A stretch of 64,000 nt of DNA from Alcaligenes faecalis (GCF_009497775.1 NZ_CP031012.1:2480001-2544000), one strand, 5' to 3'; positions 44,353 through 56,596 are shown, counted from the first letter of the stretch. Notes: a model not told the origin generated them from the sequence alone. Made by a program: numbers and translations.

Positions 44353-45435
44353 TCAGGCGCCTTGCCCTAAAATCTGCCGCAAACTGTTGCACAGTCGGGC
44401 ACATTGCTCGGGCGATCCTACCGTAATACGTAAGTACTGCTCAATGCGTGGCTGGCGGAAGTGGCGAACCAGAATCCCCTGTTCACGCAAGGCTTGCTGA
44501 ATACCAGCTGCCGAATGTTTAGGGTGAGTTGCCATCAAAAAGTTCGCTTTCGAGGGCAAAATCTCGAAACCCAGCTGTTCCAGATCGGCACGCAATTGCT
44601 CGCGCGCATCAATCACCGCCTGGCATTGACGATCAAAATACTCCGTATCCTTCAAGGAAGCCACGGCACCCACCTGGGCGATGGTGTCCATGGGATAGGA
44701 GTTGAAGCTGTCTTTCACGCGCTCCAGGGCCTGAATGATATCGGCGCTGGCCAAGGCATAACCCACACGCAAACCGGCCAGAGCACGCGACTTGGACATG
44801 GTTTGGATGACCACCAGGTTGTCGTACTTTTCCAGCAGGCTGACCGAGGACGTGCCGCCGAAATCGACGTAAGCCTCGTCCACCACCACAGTGGTGTCAG
44901 GGTTGGCGGCCAGGATGGTTTCAATGTCAGCCAAGGACAAGGGAATCCCGGTAGGCGCATTGGGGTTGGCGAAAATAATGCCGGCAGGTGGCAGGCTGCG
45001 CTTGCGCACATAGTCCTGCACATTCAGCGTGAAGTCTTCGCGCAGCGGCACGATATCAGCGGGCACACCGAAGTACGAACAGTAGGTGGTGTAGAAGCTG
45101 TAGGTGATATCGGGCAGCAGGACCGGACGCACGCCACGCAGGAACAAGGCGCTGAACACATGGGCCAGCACTTCGTCCGAGCCATTGCCCAAAAAGACAT
45201 TATTGGCTTTCACGCCGTGGTTGTGCGCCACCGCGTCACGCAGTTCCTGCGCGCTGTAGGAAGGGTAAAGACGCAAATCATCGGTCGCCGCCTGGCGGAT
45301 CGCTTCCAGCGCTTTGGGCGACGGACCGAAAGGATGTTCGTTTGTGTTCAGCTTCAAGAGGTTATCCAGCTTGACCTGCTCACCCGGTACATAGGGTGAA
45401 AGCCCCGCTACATGATCACTCCACAAACGGCTCAT
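44353..45435 (-). CDS. hisC: Histidinol-phosphate aminotransferase
   Basis: A 360-residue PLP enzyme making histidinol phosphate in histidine synthesis. Motifs: KLNTNEHPFGPSPKALEAIR, NGSDEVLAHVFSALF, NPNAPTG, VVDEAYVDFGG and the PLP lysine in TMSKSRALAGLRVGYALA. It sits between der and hfq, overlapping the der stop (TAATG), so it is in that operon. Its presence there departs from the plain der-hfq order. Confidence 0.94.
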   Translation of the reverse strand: MSRLWSDHVAGLSPYVPGEQVKLDNLLKLNTNEHPFGPSPKALEAIRQAATDDLRLYPSYSAQELRDAVAHNHGVKANNVFLGNGSDEVLAHVFSALFLRGVRPVLLPDITYSFYTTYCSYFGVPADIVPLREDFTLNVQDYVRKRSLPPAGIIFANPNAPTGIPLSLADIETILAANPDTTVVVDEAYVDFGGTSSVSLLEKYDNLVVIQTMSKSRALAGLRVGYALASADIIQALERVKDSFNSYPMDTIAQVGAVASLKDTEYFDRQCQAVIDAREQLRADLEQLGFEILPSKANFLMATHPKHSAAGIQQALREQGILVRHFRQPRIEQYLRITVGSPEQCARLCNSLRQILGQGA

Positions 45436-46793
45436 TACGCGTCCTTCAGATAAGGGTTTTTAGATGATTTGAATTCGATGCGCAAAGGCGTGCCTTCCAG
45501 CTTGAAGGCCTCGCGAAAACGCGTCTCCAGATAACGGCGATAACTGTCCGAAATGGCATCCAGGGCATTGCCGTGAATCACCACGATCGGCGGGTTCATG
45601 CCACCTTGGTGAGCATACCGCAACTTGGGACGGAAAATGCCCTTGCGCGGCGGCTGTTGCTGTTCCACCGCTTCTTGCATGACGCGAGTGAGCTTGGGGG
45701 TAGACAGCTTGGAGAAGGCAGCGGCATGCGCGGCATTGACCGACTTGAGCAAAGGATTGATCCCCTGCCCTTTCAGCGCCGACAAGGTATGCATCTTGGC
45801 GAAGTTAAGGAAGCGCAATTTGCGATCGAACTCGCGCTTGATCCACTCGCGCTGGTACTCGTCCAGACCATCCCACTTGTTGATGCCCACCACCAGCGCA
45901 CGGCCGGTTTCAACCACGAAGCCCGCAATGCTGGCGTCCTGGTCAGAAATCTCCGTGTGCGCGTCAATCATCAGCAAGACCACGTTACACGCTTCAATCG
46001 CCTGCAGGGTCTTGATAACGGAGAATTTTTCAACCGCTTCAAACACCTTGCCGCGCTTGCGCAAACCGGCGGTGTCGATCAGGGTGTATTCCACCCCATT
46101 GCGTTCGAACTCGATTTCAATGGCATCACGCGTCGTACCGGGCTGGTCAAACGCAATCACGCGATCTTCACCCACCAGGGTATTGATCAGGGTGGATTTG
46201 CCCACGTTGGGGCGGCCCACAATCGCCAGCTTGATGCGGTGCTGAAATTCATCATCGTCCTGGCCTTCATCTTCAGGCTCAGGGTTTGGCACTTGCTCCA
46301 GCGCCAGATTGATCAGCTCTTCCACGCCGTCGCCGTGGGAAGCGGAGATCAGGTAAGGCTGGCCCAGGCCCAGTTCGTGGAATTCCACGCCACCGGCCTC
46401 GTAACGCATGCCTTCGGCCTTGTTGACGGCCAGCAGCACTTTCTGACCCAGCTTGCGCAGCAGCTGCGCAATTTCCAGATCCAGTGCATTGACGCCTTCA
46501 CGGGCATCGACCAGAAACACGACCACATCGGCTTCGGCAATCGCTTGCTGGGTCTGGCGAGCCATCTCCAGCAACATGCCGGTTTTGGCCACGGGCTCGA
46601 AACCGCCCGTATCGACCACGATATAGGGACGGCTGCCAACCCGGCCTTCGCCGTAATGACGGTCGCGGGTCAGACCAGGGAAGTTCGCCACCAGAGCCGC
46701 GCGCGAGCGCGTCAGGCGGTTGAACAAAGTGGACTTGCCAACGTTGGCCCGACCGACCAAAGCCACTACGGGCTTAAAAGAAACGCTTTTCAA
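45435..46793 (-). CDS. der: Ribosome biogenesis GTPase Der
   Basis: A 452-residue protein with two tandem GTPase domains ([16 protein letters not shown], with Ala where Pro is usual, and [20 protein letters not shown]) and a KH-like C-terminus. Der is essential for 50S assembly. The start is TTG, overlapping the bamB stop in TTGA; no ATG, or other start near the family N-terminus, exists. Coupled translation after bamB is likely. Confidence 0.95.
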   Translation of the reverse strand: MKSVSFKPVVALVGRANVGKSTLFNRLTRSRAALVANFPGLTRDRHYGEGRVGSRPYIVVDTGGFEPVAKTGMLLEMARQTQQAIAEADVVVFLVDAREGVNALDLEIAQLLRKLGQKVLLAVNKAEGMRYEAGGVEFHELGLGQPYLISASHGDGVEELINLALEQVPNPEPEDEGQDDDEFQHRIKLAIVGRPNVGKSTLINTLVGEDRVIAFDQPGTTRDAIEIEFERNGVEYTLIDTAGLRKRGKVFEAVEKFSVIKTLQAIEACNVVLLMIDAHTEISDQDASIAGFVVETGRALVVGINKWDGLDEYQREWIKREFDRKLRFLNFAKMHTLSALKGQGINPLLKSVNAAHAAAFSKLSTPKLTRVMQEAVEQQQPPRKGIFRPKLRYAHQGGMNPPIVVIHGNALDAISDSYRRYLETRFREAFKLEGTPLRIEFKSSKNPYLKDA

Positions 46794-47968
46794 TTGATTC
46801 CAACCAAGACCAAATTACCATTGCCGGTCTGGACCAGGACCCCGCGCGGGGTTCCGATCAAAGGCGACACAATGGCACCACCGCCGACACTGACCCGGCC
46901 CAACAAGGTGCCGTCCAGTCGCGATAGAAAGTGAACATAGCCTTCCATGTCACCGGCGGCAAGCGCCTGGGGCATGACGGCCAAAGGAGCCAGACCACGG
47001 TTACGCAAAGCATTCTGCGTCCAGATGGTTTGCCCGTCTGTCATGGCAAACGCTTCAATCTGGTCGCGGCTATTGGCGGCATACAACATATGGTTGTCCG
47101 CTGCGATACCGGTACCGGCCGAAAATTCCCTATCCCACACCAGACGCCCACCTTGGGAGACGTCAAAGCAGGCAACGCGACCTTGGTAGGTTGCACCGCA
47201 CAGCAGGGGATCGACGACCTGGGGAGCACCCACGACGTCATTAATGCGCTCCAGGTCGGTCGCGCCGCGGGAGACAGAAATACTGCCTTCCCACACCAGA
47301 TGACCTTGAGCCGCATCAATCGCCATCAAACGGCCATTGGGCATGCCTGCCAGCAACAAGCCGTCGATGATGCGCATTTGCATGCTGGTTTTCAGCGACA
47401 AGGCTGGACCGGGGCGCTGCAGGCTCCAGCGCAGATCGCCTGTGCTGGCGTCGAAAGCTTGCAGGCGGTAGTCGCTGGTACGCGCCACAACCACACCGGC
47501 ACCGACAGCAGGAGGCACGTTCACGGCGCTGCTGCTACGGCTGCGCCACAATTCCTTGCCCGAGTCGTCAAACGCAATCACGTTGCCGTCCACCGACGCC
47601 ACGGCAGTGACTACGCCGTCCGAACCTGCACCAGCCGTCAACTTCGTGCCGGCGTTGGTCGACCACTGCACGCGGCCGGTATCCAGATCCACCTTGCTGA
47701 CCTGACCCGAGACCGATGCGGCGTAAACCGAAGAGCCGCTGACTTGCGGTGCAAAGCCCGAATCTGCACCGCTACCAATAGAGGTGCTCCAGCTGATCTT
47801 GGCGGCCACACCGGGGGTGTATTCCGTCAAGGGCGTGGGTTCAAAACGCGGATCCTTGCTGGAAAACATGGAGCAACCGGCCAAAGCAGTCAGGCTCAGA
47901 GCCAGAGCGCTCAAGCGCAGGACACGCATGGCAGAGGATGGGGATTTGCGAATAGTAGGAAGAGACAT
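46790..47968 (-). CDS. bamB: Outer membrane assembly lipoprotein BamB
   Basis: A 392-residue lipoprotein of the BAM complex that inserts beta-barrel proteins. A signal peptide with lipobox LTALAGC precedes an eight-bladed PQQ-like beta-propeller (repeats such as [23 protein letters not shown]). The ATG at 47968 has GGAGC nine bases upstream; an in-frame ATG at 47929 would also give a full signal peptide. Confidence 0.94.
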   Translation of the reverse strand: MSLPTIRKSPSSAMRVLRLSALALSLTALAGCSMFSSKDPRFEPTPLTEYTPGVAAKISWSTSIGSGADSGFAPQVSGSSVYAASVSGQVSKVDLDTGRVQWSTNAGTKLTAGAGSDGVVTAVASVDGNVIAFDDSGKELWRSRSSSAVNVPPAVGAGVVVARTSDYRLQAFDASTGDLRWSLQRPGPALSLKTSMQMRIIDGLLLAGMPNGRLMAIDAAQGHLVWEGSISVSRGATDLERINDVVGAPQVVDPLLCGATYQGRVACFDVSQGGRLVWDREFSAGTGIAADNHMLYAANSRDQIEAFAMTDGQTIWTQNALRNRGLAPLAVMPQALAAGDMEGYVHFLSRLDGTLLGRVSVGGGAIVSPLIGTPRGVLVQTGNGNLVLVGIN

Positions 47969-47971
47969 GAA

Positions 47972-48607
47972 TTAAGCTCCTGCCAGGGCATCAAGTTTGA
48001 TCTGTACCAACTGCGAAATGGGGTCTTGCTTGAGCAGCTCCACGGCCTGTTTCCAGGCATCGCGCGCTGCATCGTTCTGTCCTTGAGCGGCTAGAATATC
48101 GCCTTTGCGATCTGCAAACAGACCGGCAAAGCTGGCAGGAGGGTTAGTCAGCTGAGCCAAGGCATCATCGTAATTCTTTTGTTCCAGCAAGATACCGGCC
48201 AGACGCAGACGTGCCAGCGGAGTCAGGGCTGGGTCGTGGTTGGTTTTGACCATCCACTCCAGTTGCTCACGAGCAGGCGTCAGATTGCCGCGTTGCTGCA
48301 AAGCCTGGGCAGCCAGCAGGACACCACGAGAGGTGTAGCCGGATTTGGGGAAATCGTTACGCAAGGTTGTGCTGGCTGCCAGCACGCGGGCATCGGCCTC
48401 TTCGCCGGTCTGGGCAGCCGCGCTTTCCAGCGCCTCAAAGTAACCCATGGCCTGACCTGCCTGATGGCCCTGGTACCACTGCCAACCGCGCCAGCCTGCT
48501 ACCGCCGCCAAAGCGGCAAACGCCAGCACGATGCACAAGGTGCCCCAGCGGTCCCACCATGCCCGCATGGCATCTAGTTTTTCCTGTTCTTCAAGATCGT
48601 AGGCCAT
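47972..48607 (-). CDS. yfgM: YfgM-family tetratricopeptide membrane protein
   Basis: A 211-residue protein with one N-terminal membrane segment (LCIVLAFAALAAVAGWRGW) and a periplasmic TPR-like domain (LARLRLAGILLEQKNYDDAL). E. coli YfgM associates with the SecYEG translocon and periplasmic chaperones. The ATG at 48607 gives MAYDLEEQEKLDAMRAWWDR, the family start. It lies between hisS and bamB with almost no gaps. Confidence 0.9.
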   Translation of the reverse strand: MAYDLEEQEKLDAMRAWWDRWGTLCIVLAFAALAAVAGWRGWQWYQGHQAGQAMGYFEALESAAAQTGEEADARVLAASTTLRNDFPKSGYTSRGVLLAAQALQQRGNLTPAREQLEWMVKTNHDPALTPLARLRLAGILLEQKNYDDALAQLTNPPASFAGLFADRKGDILAAQGQNDAARDAWKQAVELLKQDPISQLVQIKLDALAGA

Positions 48608-48609
48608 GC

Positions 48610-49893
48610 TCAAATCCTTGCTGACAAAACACTGGCGAGTTCAGAAAAATCAACAGACTGTTGCTGCTCGGCGCCATCCGCAGCACGCAACCATTTCACA
48701 CTGGCCTGTTCTTTTTGGAGTTCGTCGTCACCCAAAATAACGGCGGCCTGCGCGCCACTGGCATCAGCCCGTTTGAACTGGGACTTGAAGCCGCTGGAGC
48801 CTGCATGGACAATCACCTGCAAACCGGCATCACGCAATTGCTCGGCCAACAGCGACGCCTTGCGCTGGGCTGCCTCGCCCTGGTGAACCATATAAACCTG
48901 GCATTCGGGGATGGCCGCCTGCTCGCCATCTTGAGAGCACAGGTCCAGCAAGCGCTCCATACCAATGGCAAAGCCCACGGCGGGTGAAGGCTTGCCACCC
49001 ATCAATTCGATCAGGCCGTCGTAACGGCCACCGCCGCACACCGTACCTTGCGCACCCAGGCGATCCGTTACCCACTCGAACACGGTCAAGTTGTAGTAAT
49101 CCAGACCACGCACCAGACGCGGGTTCAATGTGTAGGCAATACCGGCATCATCCAGACGATCGCACACGCCCTGGAAGTGAGCACGAGACTCTTCACCCAG
49201 GAAGTCGAACAGGCGTGGAGCGGCATTGGCCATTTCCTGCATGGCCGGATTCTTGGTATCCAGCACGCGCAAGGGGTTGGTGTACATGCGACGCTGGGCT
49301 TCTTCGTCCAGCACGTCCTTGTGAGCTTCCAGGTGTTCGATCAAGGCCGCACGGTGAGCGGCACGTTCTTCAGCCTGACCCAGGGAGTTCAGTTCCAGAC
49401 GGATGTCCGTCAGGCCCAGCTTCTTCCACAAACGGGCCAGCATGACGATCAGCTCGGCATCCACGTCCGGGCCAGGCAGACCCAGCGCTTCCACGTCGAT
49501 CTGGTGGAACTGACGGTAGCGGCCACGCTGCGGGCGCTCGTGACGGAACACCGGACCCAAGGCGTAAACGCGATGAGGACGATCGTACAAAAGATTATGT
49601 TCGATAGTGGCGCGCACCATGCCCGCCGTAAATTCGGGGCGCATGGTGAGCTTGTCGCCGTTCAGCGAATCGGTAAAGGAATACATTTCCTTTTCGACAA
49701 TGTCGGTGACTTCGCCAATACCACGGGCAAACAGCTGGGTATGTTCCAGCACGGGTGTACGCATATTGCGATAGCCATAACTGGCCAACCATTCCCGCAC
49801 CAGAGCCTCCAGGGCTTCCCACTGTGCGCTTTCACCCGGTAAGGTGTCTTTCATGCCCGTCAGGGCGCGGAGCTTTTGAAACTGCTGCGTCAT
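48610..49893 (-). CDS. hisS: Histidyl-tRNA synthetase
   Basis: A 427-residue class II synthetase. Motif 2 ([20 protein letters not shown]) and the histidine motifs ([28 protein letters not shown]) are intact, and the C-terminal anticodon domain is present. ATG 49893 is the family start; a longer in-frame start at 49926 is not needed. It lies between ispG and yfgM. Confidence 0.97.
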   Translation of the reverse strand: MTQQFQKLRALTGMKDTLPGESAQWEALEALVREWLASYGYRNMRTPVLEHTQLFARGIGEVTDIVEKEMYSFTDSLNGDKLTMRPEFTAGMVRATIEHNLLYDRPHRVYALGPVFRHERPQRGRYRQFHQIDVEALGLPGPDVDAELIVMLARLWKKLGLTDIRLELNSLGQAEERAAHRAALIEHLEAHKDVLDEEAQRRMYTNPLRVLDTKNPAMQEMANAAPRLFDFLGEESRAHFQGVCDRLDDAGIAYTLNPRLVRGLDYYNLTVFEWVTDRLGAQGTVCGGGRYDGLIELMGGKPSPAVGFAIGMERLLDLCSQDGEQAAIPECQVYMVHQGEAAQRKASLLAEQLRDAGLQVIVHAGSSGFKSQFKRADASGAQAAVILGDDELQKEQASVKWLRAADGAEQQQSVDFSELASVLSARI

Positions 49894-49935
49894 AATTCTA
49901 ATGGTTTGCTCGCCATAGACTGACAAGCGTGTTGA

Positions 49936-51222
49936 TCAAACCGTTGATGTTTTGCCGTAGCGGCGCTCAACGTAATTCTGGACAATGGTCTGAAATTCCT
50001 GAGCGATAGTATCACCCTTCAGGGTCACCACCCGCTCGCCATCCACATAGACGGGTGCCGAAGGGATTTCCCCGGTTCCCGGCAAACTGATGCCGATATC
50101 GGCGTGGCGGCTTTCCCCCGGACCATTGACCACACAGCCCATCACCGCGACGTTCATGGTTTCCACGCCGGGATACAGATCTTTCCAGACAGGCATCTGG
50201 TCACGCAAATAGCTTTGAATATCGTTGGCCAGTTCCTGGAATACCGTACTGCTGGTGCGACCACAACCCGGACACGCCACCACCATAGGGGTGAAAGCGC
50301 GCAAACCCATGGTCTGCAGGATTTCCTGAGCCACGACCACCTCACGGGCGCGATCGCCACCGGGTTCGGGCGTCAGGGAAATACGAATGGTGTCACCAAT
50401 GCCTTGCTGTAACAAGACGGACAAGGCGGCTGTGGAGGCCACAATACCCTTGCTGCCCATCCCCGCTTCGGTCAAACCCAGATGCAGGGCGTAATCGCAG
50501 CGCGAGGACAAATCCTGATAAACCGTAATCAAATCCTGCACATGGCTGACTTTACAGGACAGCACAATACGTTTGCCGTCCAGACCCAGCTCTTCGGCCC
50601 GCTGGGCATTGCTGATGGCTGAAAACACCAGGGCATCGCGCATGACAGCCTGAGCCGTCCAGGGGTGTGCCCGTTGATTGTTCTCGTCCATCATGCGGGC
50701 CATCAGCTCGTGATCCAGACTGCCCCAATTCACACCGATACGCACGGCCTTGTCGTAACGGCAGGCGATTTCAATCATCTTGGCAAAGTTGTCGTCCCGA
50801 CGCTTGCCCCCGCCCATATTGCCCGGATTGATCCGGTACTTGGACAAGGCTTGCGCACATTCCGGGAAGTCTGCCAGCAGCTTGTGGCCGTTGTAATGAA
50901 AGTCCCCTACCAAGGGAACATTCACGCCCATGCGGTCCAGCTGTTCACGGATAGCCGGGACTTCACGCGCGGCTTCCGGGGTGTTGACGGTAATACGTAC
51001 CAGTTCGGAACCGGCACGCGCCAACTCCTTGACCTGAATAGCCGTTGCGATGGCATCGACCGTATCCGTATTGGTCATGGACTGCACCACGACCGGCGCC
51101 GAGCCCCCCAGTTTCACAACATGATCGCCCCAGCGCACATCAACCGTGCGCGTTACCCGCTTGGGTTGAGCGCCCACCGGCAAGGGTTGGCAAGCAGAGG
51201 GAGTTTCGGGACCCTGCGTCAT
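49936..51222 (-). CDS. ispG: 4-hydroxy-3-methylbut-2-enyl diphosphate synthase IspG
   Basis: A 428-residue iron-sulfur enzyme of the MEP isoprenoid pathway, reducing MEcPP to HMBPP. Motifs: [37 protein letters not shown], and cluster cysteines in [11 protein letters not shown] and [19 protein letters not shown]. The ATG overlaps the rodZ stop (ATGA). An in-frame start at 51258 would lie inside rodZ and is rejected. Confidence 0.96.
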   Translation of the reverse strand: MTQGPETPSACQPLPVGAQPKRVTRTVDVRWGDHVVKLGGSAPVVVQSMTNTDTVDAIATAIQVKELARAGSELVRITVNTPEAAREVPAIREQLDRMGVNVPLVGDFHYNGHKLLADFPECAQALSKYRINPGNMGGGKRRDDNFAKMIEIACRYDKAVRIGVNWGSLDHELMARMMDENNQRAHPWTAQAVMRDALVFSAISNAQRAEELGLDGKRIVLSCKVSHVQDLITVYQDLSSRCDYALHLGLTEAGMGSKGIVASTAALSVLLQQGIGDTIRISLTPEPGGDRAREVVVAQEILQTMGLRAFTPMVVACPGCGRTSSTVFQELANDIQSYLRDQMPVWKDLYPGVETMNVAVMGCVVNGPGESRHADIGISLPGTGEIPSAPVYVDGERVVTLKGDTIAQEFQTIVQNYVERRYGKTSTV

Positions 51223-51713
51223 TTCTTCAAGTCCTTGAGCCAATCGAACACCAGCCACTCTTCGGGAACCCAGCCCCGATCAATGGCGTAAAAACCGGCT
51301 ACCAACAGCAAAACAATAATGATAAGAATCCAGATCCAGCCAAAACCGCCACGCGATTCGGAATACAGGCTCAGGTCCGCACTGGACAAGCCTGCACCGG
51401 AATGATTGCGTGGCACGGGCTTGGGCGCTGCCGTATCACTGACCTGAGCTTCCAGCATGACCAGCACAGCCGATACGTCGGCCTCCAGAAAGCGCGCGTA
51501 ATTGCGCACCATGCCACGCAAAGGCTGCCCACCAGGCAACTGGTCCCACTCCTGGGCCTCCAGGGCCTCTAGCTGGCGAACTGAAAACTTCAGGCGGGTG
51601 GAGACTTCGTTCAGCGTACAGGATCGCGCCAGACGCAGCTCACGCAATGTCGGGCCTACACCTGAGCCCGTTTCTGGAGCCGATTGGTTGGAGGGGACCA
51701 GAGTCTCGCTCAT
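51219..51713 (-). CDS. Short RodZ-like helix-turn-helix membrane protein
   Basis: A 164-residue protein. Residues about 22-90 form a RodZ-type XRE fold ([40 protein letters not shown]), and one membrane segment follows ([20 protein letters not shown]). RodZ links MreB to the elongation machinery. Full-length RodZ is about twice as long with a periplasmic DUF4115 domain; here only about 18 residues follow the membrane segment. It overlaps both rlmN and ispG. Confidence 0.8.
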   Translation of the reverse strand: MSETLVPSNQSAPETGSGVGPTLRELRLARSCTLNEVSTRLKFSVRQLEALEAQEWDQLPGGQPLRGMVRNYARFLEADVSAVLVMLEAQVSDTAAPKPVPRNHSGAGLSSADLSLYSESRGGFGWIWILIIIVLLLVAGFYAIDRGWVPEEWLVFDWLKDLKK

Positions 51714-52858
51714 GCACGTTCCTGTTTGATTTGAATAACAGCACGATCAGGCAAACGCTGTTCGATACGGGTGCGATCACGAATATCGCCCGCCAACTGT
51801 CCGCAAGCGGCAGCAATATCATCGCCGCGCGTCTTGCGCACTGTGGTTACCACCCCACCATCCATCAGCCGTTGGGCAAACTGCTTGACCCGTACAGCTG
51901 AGGAGCGTTTCAGACCGGACTGCGGAAAAGGATTGAAAGGAATCAAATTAAATTTACAGCGCACAATGCGTGCGATGTCCAACAGTTCCTGCGCATGCTG
52001 GTCGGTATCGTTGATGCCGTCCAGCATGATGTATTCAAACGTGATGAAGTCACGCGGGGCGTGCTCCAGATAGCGATTACAGGCATCCAGAAGCTCGGCC
52101 AGCGGATACTTCTTGTTCAGCGGCACCAGACGGTCGCGCAGCGCATCATTGGGCGCGTGCAGCGATACAGCCAGAGCCACCGGGCAATCTTTGGCCAGAC
52201 GATCCATCATGGGCACCACCCCGGAGGTGGAGACCGTCACGCGGCGGCGCGACAGACCGTAGGCATTGTCATCGAGCATCAGGCGCAAGGCACCGAGCAC
52301 CTGGTCATAATTGAGCAGGGGCTCGCCCATGCCCATCATGACCACATTGCTGATGACACGTGTGCTGGTTTGCTCGGCATCGCCAATACGGGCAGTTTCC
52401 GGCGCATTCAACAAGGCTCGGCGGGCAAACCACAGCTGGCCAATGATTTCAGAGGTCGTGAGGTTGCGGTTGAAACCCTGGTAGCCCGTGGAGCAGAATG
52501 GACAGGCCACGGTACAACCCGCCTGGCTGGAAATACACAGGGTGCCCCGATCGTCCTCGGGAATGAAAACCGCTTCGACGGCGTTATTGCTGCCTACATC
52601 AAACAGCCATTTACGGGTGCCGTCGGTAGAAATATGTTCGTGCGACATGCTGGGCGCAGTGACAACGCAATTGGCTGTCAGTTGTTCGCGGAACTCGCGC
52701 GCCAGGTCCGTCATCTGCCCAAAATCGTCCTGTTGACGCTGGTGTATCCAGCGCTGCAATTGGCGCGCGCGGAAAGGCTTGCCACCCCATTGGGCGACCA
52801 GTTCAACAAGTTGCTCCGGGCCCAGGCCCAGAAGATTGGTAGGTTCGAGCGATGACAT
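51710..52858 (-). CDS. rlmN: Dual-specificity RNA methyltransferase RlmN
   Basis: A 382-residue radical SAM enzyme methylating A2503 of 23S rRNA and A37 of some tRNAs. The radical SAM cluster is [11 protein letters not shown], the methyl-carrying cysteine is in [15 protein letters not shown], and [12 protein letters not shown] and [18 protein letters not shown] are conserved. The stop overlaps the rodZ-like start (ATGA), and ndk lies upstream. Confidence 0.96.
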   Translation of the reverse strand: MSSLEPTNLLGLGPEQLVELVAQWGGKPFRARQLQRWIHQRQQDDFGQMTDLAREFREQLTANCVVTAPSMSHEHISTDGTRKWLFDVGSNNAVEAVFIPEDDRGTLCISSQAGCTVACPFCSTGYQGFNRNLTTSEIIGQLWFARRALLNAPETARIGDAEQTSTRVISNVVMMGMGEPLLNYDQVLGALRLMLDDNAYGLSRRRVTVSTSGVVPMMDRLAKDCPVALAVSLHAPNDALRDRLVPLNKKYPLAELLDACNRYLEHAPRDFITFEYIMLDGINDTDQHAQELLDIARIVRCKFNLIPFNPFPQSGLKRSSAVRVKQFAQRLMDGGVVTTVRKTRGDDIAAACGQLAGDIRDRTRIEQRLPDRAVIQIKQERA

Positions 52859-52910
52859 AAAAAAATAATACCTTCACGCGGTCTGGCTATTACTTTCTTG
52901 CGTAAATGCA

Positions 52911-52965
52911 AAAAAGCCCCTTTTTGCGGATTTGCCCGGCACACCGATTCCAGTGAGCCGGGCAA
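52911..52965 (-). terminator. Terminator between ndk and rlmN
   Basis: TTGCCCGGC (52932-52940) and GCCGGGCAA (52957-52965) pair perfectly. On the minus strand this is followed by GCAAAAAGGGGCTTTTTTGC, a second small stem with a T-run. Together they probably end ndk. Confidence 0.7.
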
Positions 52966-53006
52966 GTCTTGCTCAGAGTGCCGCCAGTACTGCGCGGTTT
53001 AACGAA

Positions 53007-53432
53007 TTAACGGCTGTAAACGTTGCACTCTGGGAAGAAGAAAGCGATTTCGACAGCAGCGGTTTCAGGAGCGTCGGAACCGTGAACGGCGTTAGCGTCG
53101 ATGCTTTCAGCGAAGTCAGCACGGATGGTGCCGGCGTCAGCTTTCTTGGGGTCGGTAGCGCCCATCAGTTCGCGGTTCTTGGCAATGGCGCCTTCGCCTT
53201 CCAGAACTTGAACGAATACAGGACCGGAAACCATGAAGTCGACCAGATCCTTGAAGAAAGGACGCTCGGCGTGCACACCGTAGAAGCGCTCGGCTTCGCC
53301 ACGGGACAGGTGAACCAGGCGACCAGCGATCACTTTCAGGCCAGCGCCTTCAAAGCGGGAAATAATCTGACCGATCACGTTTTTAGCAACAGCGTCGGGC
53401 TTGATAATGGACAGAGTGCGTTCAATAGCCAT
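53007..53432 (-). CDS. ndk: Nucleoside diphosphate kinase
   Basis: A 141-residue kinase, the normal length. It has [20 protein letters not shown], the Kpn loop, and the phospho-histidine in [20 protein letters not shown]. It exchanges phosphate between NTPs and NDPs. ATG 53432 is the family start, so a longer in-frame start at 53603 is rejected. A TATATT -10-like box lies at 53453-53458. Confidence 0.97.
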   Translation of the reverse strand: MAIERTLSIIKPDAVAKNVIGQIISRFEGAGLKVIAGRLVHLSRGEAERFYGVHAERPFFKDLVDFMVSGPVFVQVLEGEGAIAKNRELMGATDPKKADAGTIRADFAESIDANAVHGSDAPETAAVEIAFFFPECNVYSR

Positions 53433-53685
53433 GTGAAAATCCAAATAAGAACAATATAGTGTAGTCTTTGCTGCGTAAAGCAAAATGCAGATCCGACGGT
53501 TCGCGCTAAATTTTTTAATGAAAACAAGCACTTTCATCAGATTTACGGCAACCCGGCATTTTACCACGCCAAAGACGCACGGCCACATCTTAAAATAGTG
53601 CATCTTACATTCGTTTTTTACCCAGGATTAGTCCCGCCCTATTTGGCACCGAACGTGCAATAAGGGGCAGGCAGACCGCATCACC
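53433..53685. promoter_or_regulatory. Divergent promoter region of ndk and valS
   Basis: The 253-base gap holds no gene. A minus-strand TATATT (53453-53458) with TTGCTT 19 bases upstream is a plausible ndk promoter with long spacing. I see no clear valS promoter. Confidence 0.3.
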
Positions 53686-56538
53686 ATGACCAACTCATCC
53701 GCAACGACCTCCGACGAGCAATTATCCAAGAGCTTTGAACCCCAGGAAATCGAAACGCGCTGGTACGCGCGCTGGGAGCAAGCCGACCTTTTCAAGGGTG
53801 GCCAACATGTCCAGCCCTTGGGTGATCACCAGTCCGAACCCTTTGTGATCCAGTCCCCGCCTCCTAACGTCACCGGGACTTTGCACATGGGCCACGCCTT
53901 TAATCAGACCATCATGGATGGCCTGACGCGCTACCACCGCATGAAAGGCGACGATACGGTCTACATTCCCGGCACCGACCACGCCGGGATTGCCACCCAG
54001 ATCATTGTGGAACGCCAGCTTGATGCCCAGAACATCAGCCGCCACGACCTGGGTCGCGAAAAATTCCTGGAAAAAGTCTGGGAGTGGAAAGAGAAGTCGG
54101 GCAATACCATTACCGGCCAGTTCCGCCGCCTGGGCGCGTCCTGTGACTGGAGCCGCGAATACTTCACCATGGACGACAATCTGTCCCGTGGCGTGCTGGA
54201 AACCTTTGTCCGCCTGTACGAGCAAGGCCTGATTTACCGTGGCAAGCGCCTGGTGAACTGGGACCCCGTGCTGGGCACCGCCGTGTCTGACCTGGAAGTG
54301 GTCAGCGAGGAAGAGGACGGCCATCTGTGGGAAATCAGCTACCCGCTGACCACACCCCAGGGCGGCCTGACCCACCTGACGGTGGCCACCACCCGTCCGG
54401 AAACCATGCTGGGCGACGTTGCCCTGATGGTGCACCCGGAGGACGAACGCTATATCAGCCTGATCGGCCAGACCGTGACCCTGCCCCTGGTTGGCCGCTC
54501 CATCCCGATCATTGCAGACGACTACGTAGACCCGGCCTTTGGCACGGGCGTGGTGAAGGTTACTCCTGCCCACGACTTCAATGACTACGCTGTTGGCCAG
54601 CGCCACGGCCTGGAAATGATCAGCATCCTGACACTGGATGCCCATATTGCCGACACCGCTCCCGAAGCCTACCAAGGCCTGGAGCGCTTTGCCGCACGCA
54701 AGCAAATCGTGGCCGACCTGGAAGCCCAGGGCCTGCTGAAAGCGGTCAAACCTCACAAGCTGATGGTGCCACGTGGCGACCGTACCAATACGGTCATCGA
54801 GCCCATGCTGACCGACCAGTGGTTTGTGGCCATGAGCAAGCCCGCTCCGGAAAATTCGCTGCACCCCGGCAAGAGCATCACCCAGGTTGCCCTGGACGTG
54901 GTGGCCGATGGCCGTGTGCGCTTCTACCCCGACAACTGGTCCAACACCTACAACCAGTGGCTGAACAATATCCAGGATTGGTGCATTTCCCGCCAACTGT
55001 GGTGGGGCCACCAGATTCCTGCCTGGTACGCCGAAGACGGCAGCCTGTTTGTCGCCCGTTCCGAAGAAGATGCTCTGGAGCAAGCCCGTGCCGCTGGCGT
55101 GACCGGCCCACTACGCCGCGACGAAGACGTGCTGGACACCTGGTTCTCCTCCGCCCTGGTGCCCTTTACCGATCTGGGCTGGCCTGAAGAAACCCCGGAT
55201 CTGGCCCGTTACCTGCCCTCCAGCGTGCTGGTCACAGGCTTCGACATTATTTTCTTCTGGGTGGCCCGCATGGTCATGATGAGCATGCACCTGACCGGCC
55301 GCGTTCCATTCAACACCGTCTATGTTCACGGACTGGTGTGCGATATGGAAGGCAAGAAGATGAGCAAGTCCAAGGGCAATACCATTGACCCGGTGGATTT
55401 GATCGACGGTATCGACCTGGAAAGCCTGGTACACAAGCGCACCTTTGGCCTGATGAACCCCAAACAGGCTCAAAGCATCACCAAACGCACCAAGAAAGAC
55501 TACCCCGATGGCATCCCTGCCTTCGGTACGGACGCGCTGCGCTTTACCATGGCCGCCTACGCCACGCTGGGCCGCAACATCAACTTCGACATGAAGCGTT
55601 GCGAGGGCTACCGCAACTTCTGCAACAAGCTGTGGAACGCCACCCGCTTTGTGCTGATGAACACCGAAGGCCATGAGCTGCACACCGACGCCCCTGCCGA
55701 ACTGAGCTTTGCAGACCGCTGGATCATCAGCCTGCTGCAAGGTCTGGAACAGGATGCCGAGCGCGGTTTTGCCGACTACCGTTTCGACAACGTTGCCAAC
55801 GCCATCTACCACTTTGTGTGGGATGAGTACTGCGACTGGTATCTGGAACTAGCCAAGACCCAGATTCAGAGCGGCACGCCCGAGCAGCAGCTGGGCACAC
55901 GCCGTACCCTGATCCGTGTGCTGGAAGTGGTGCTGCGCGTGGCGCACCCCATCATCCCGTTCATCACGGAAGAGCTGTGGCAGAAAGTCTCGGTGGTGGC
56001 TGGCAAACGTGCCGCCAATGAAAGCACCAGCATTTCGGTCCAGCCCTACCCAATTGCGAACCCTGCCGCGATTGACGAGCAGGCCGTAGCCCAGGTTGCC
56101 GAGCTGAAAGCCCAGGTAGACGCAATTCGCGCCCTACGTGGCGAAATGAACCTGTCGCCCGCCCAGCGCGTGCCACTGGTTGCCCAAGGTGACGCCGCCA
56201 TCCTGAGCGCCAACAGCCCTTACCTGGCCAGCTTGTGCAAGCTGGAAAGCGTGGACATCGTGGAGCAACTGCCTACCGATGCCGGCGCTCCCGTGCAAGT
56301 GGTCGACAAAACCCAGCTGATGCTGCACGTAGAGATTGACGTGGAAGCAGAGCGTATCCGTCTGTCCAAGGAAATCGAACGTCTGCAAGGCGAAATCAGC
56401 AAGGCCGAAGGCAAATTGGGCAACGCCAGCTTTGTGGAGCGCGCTCCTGCCGCCGTGGTCGAACAGGAGCGCCTGCGCGTGGCTCAGTTCGGTGAAACGC
56501 TGGCCAAGGTGAAACAGCAGTTTAATCGTCTGGGCTAA
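53686..56538 (+). CDS. valS: Valyl-tRNA synthetase
   Basis: A 950-residue class Ia synthetase. HIGH motif [16 protein letters not shown], editing (CP1) domain ([16 protein letters not shown]), KMSKS motif [16 protein letters not shown], anticodon-binding domain, and a C-terminal coiled coil ([20 protein letters not shown]). Length is standard. It stands alone with a strong terminator after it. Confidence 0.97.
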   Translation: MTNSSATTSDEQLSKSFEPQEIETRWYARWEQADLFKGGQHVQPLGDHQSEPFVIQSPPPNVTGTLHMGHAFNQTIMDGLTRYHRMKGDDTVYIPGTDHAGIATQIIVERQLDAQNISRHDLGREKFLEKVWEWKEKSGNTITGQFRRLGASCDWSREYFTMDDNLSRGVLETFVRLYEQGLIYRGKRLVNWDPVLGTAVSDLEVVSEEEDGHLWEISYPLTTPQGGLTHLTVATTRPETMLGDVALMVHPEDERYISLIGQTVTLPLVGRSIPIIADDYVDPAFGTGVVKVTPAHDFNDYAVGQRHGLEMISILTLDAHIADTAPEAYQGLERFAARKQIVADLEAQGLLKAVKPHKLMVPRGDRTNTVIEPMLTDQWFVAMSKPAPENSLHPGKSITQVALDVVADGRVRFYPDNWSNTYNQWLNNIQDWCISRQLWWGHQIPAWYAEDGSLFVARSEEDALEQARAAGVTGPLRRDEDVLDTWFSSALVPFTDLGWPEETPDLARYLPSSVLVTGFDIIFFWVARMVMMSMHLTGRVPFNTVYVHGLVCDMEGKKMSKSKGNTIDPVDLIDGIDLESLVHKRTFGLMNPKQAQSITKRTKKDYPDGIPAFGTDALRFTMAAYATLGRNINFDMKRCEGYRNFCNKLWNATRFVLMNTEGHELHTDAPAELSFADRWIISLLQGLEQDAERGFADYRFDNVANAIYHFVWDEYCDWYLELAKTQIQSGTPEQQLGTRRTLIRVLEVVLRVAHPIIPFITEELWQKVSVVAGKRAANESTSISVQPYPIANPAAIDEQAVAQVAELKAQVDAIRALRGEMNLSPAQRVPLVAQGDAAILSANSPYLASLCKLESVDIVEQLPTDAGAPVQVVDKTQLMLHVEIDVEAERIRLSKEIERLQGEISKAEGKLGNASFVERAPAAVVEQERLRVAQFGETLAKVKQQFNRLG

Positions 56539-56565
56539 TCGCTTGAACTAAGCCCCGAAGACAAG

Positions 56566-56596
56566 AAAAGGCCCTGCACTAGTGCAGGGCCTTTTT
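56566..56596. terminator. Terminator after valS
   Basis: AAAAGGCCCTGCACT (56566-56580) is an exact inverted copy of the next 15 bases, followed by a T-run. It is symmetrical, so it may also stop minus-strand transcripts. Confidence 0.9.
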
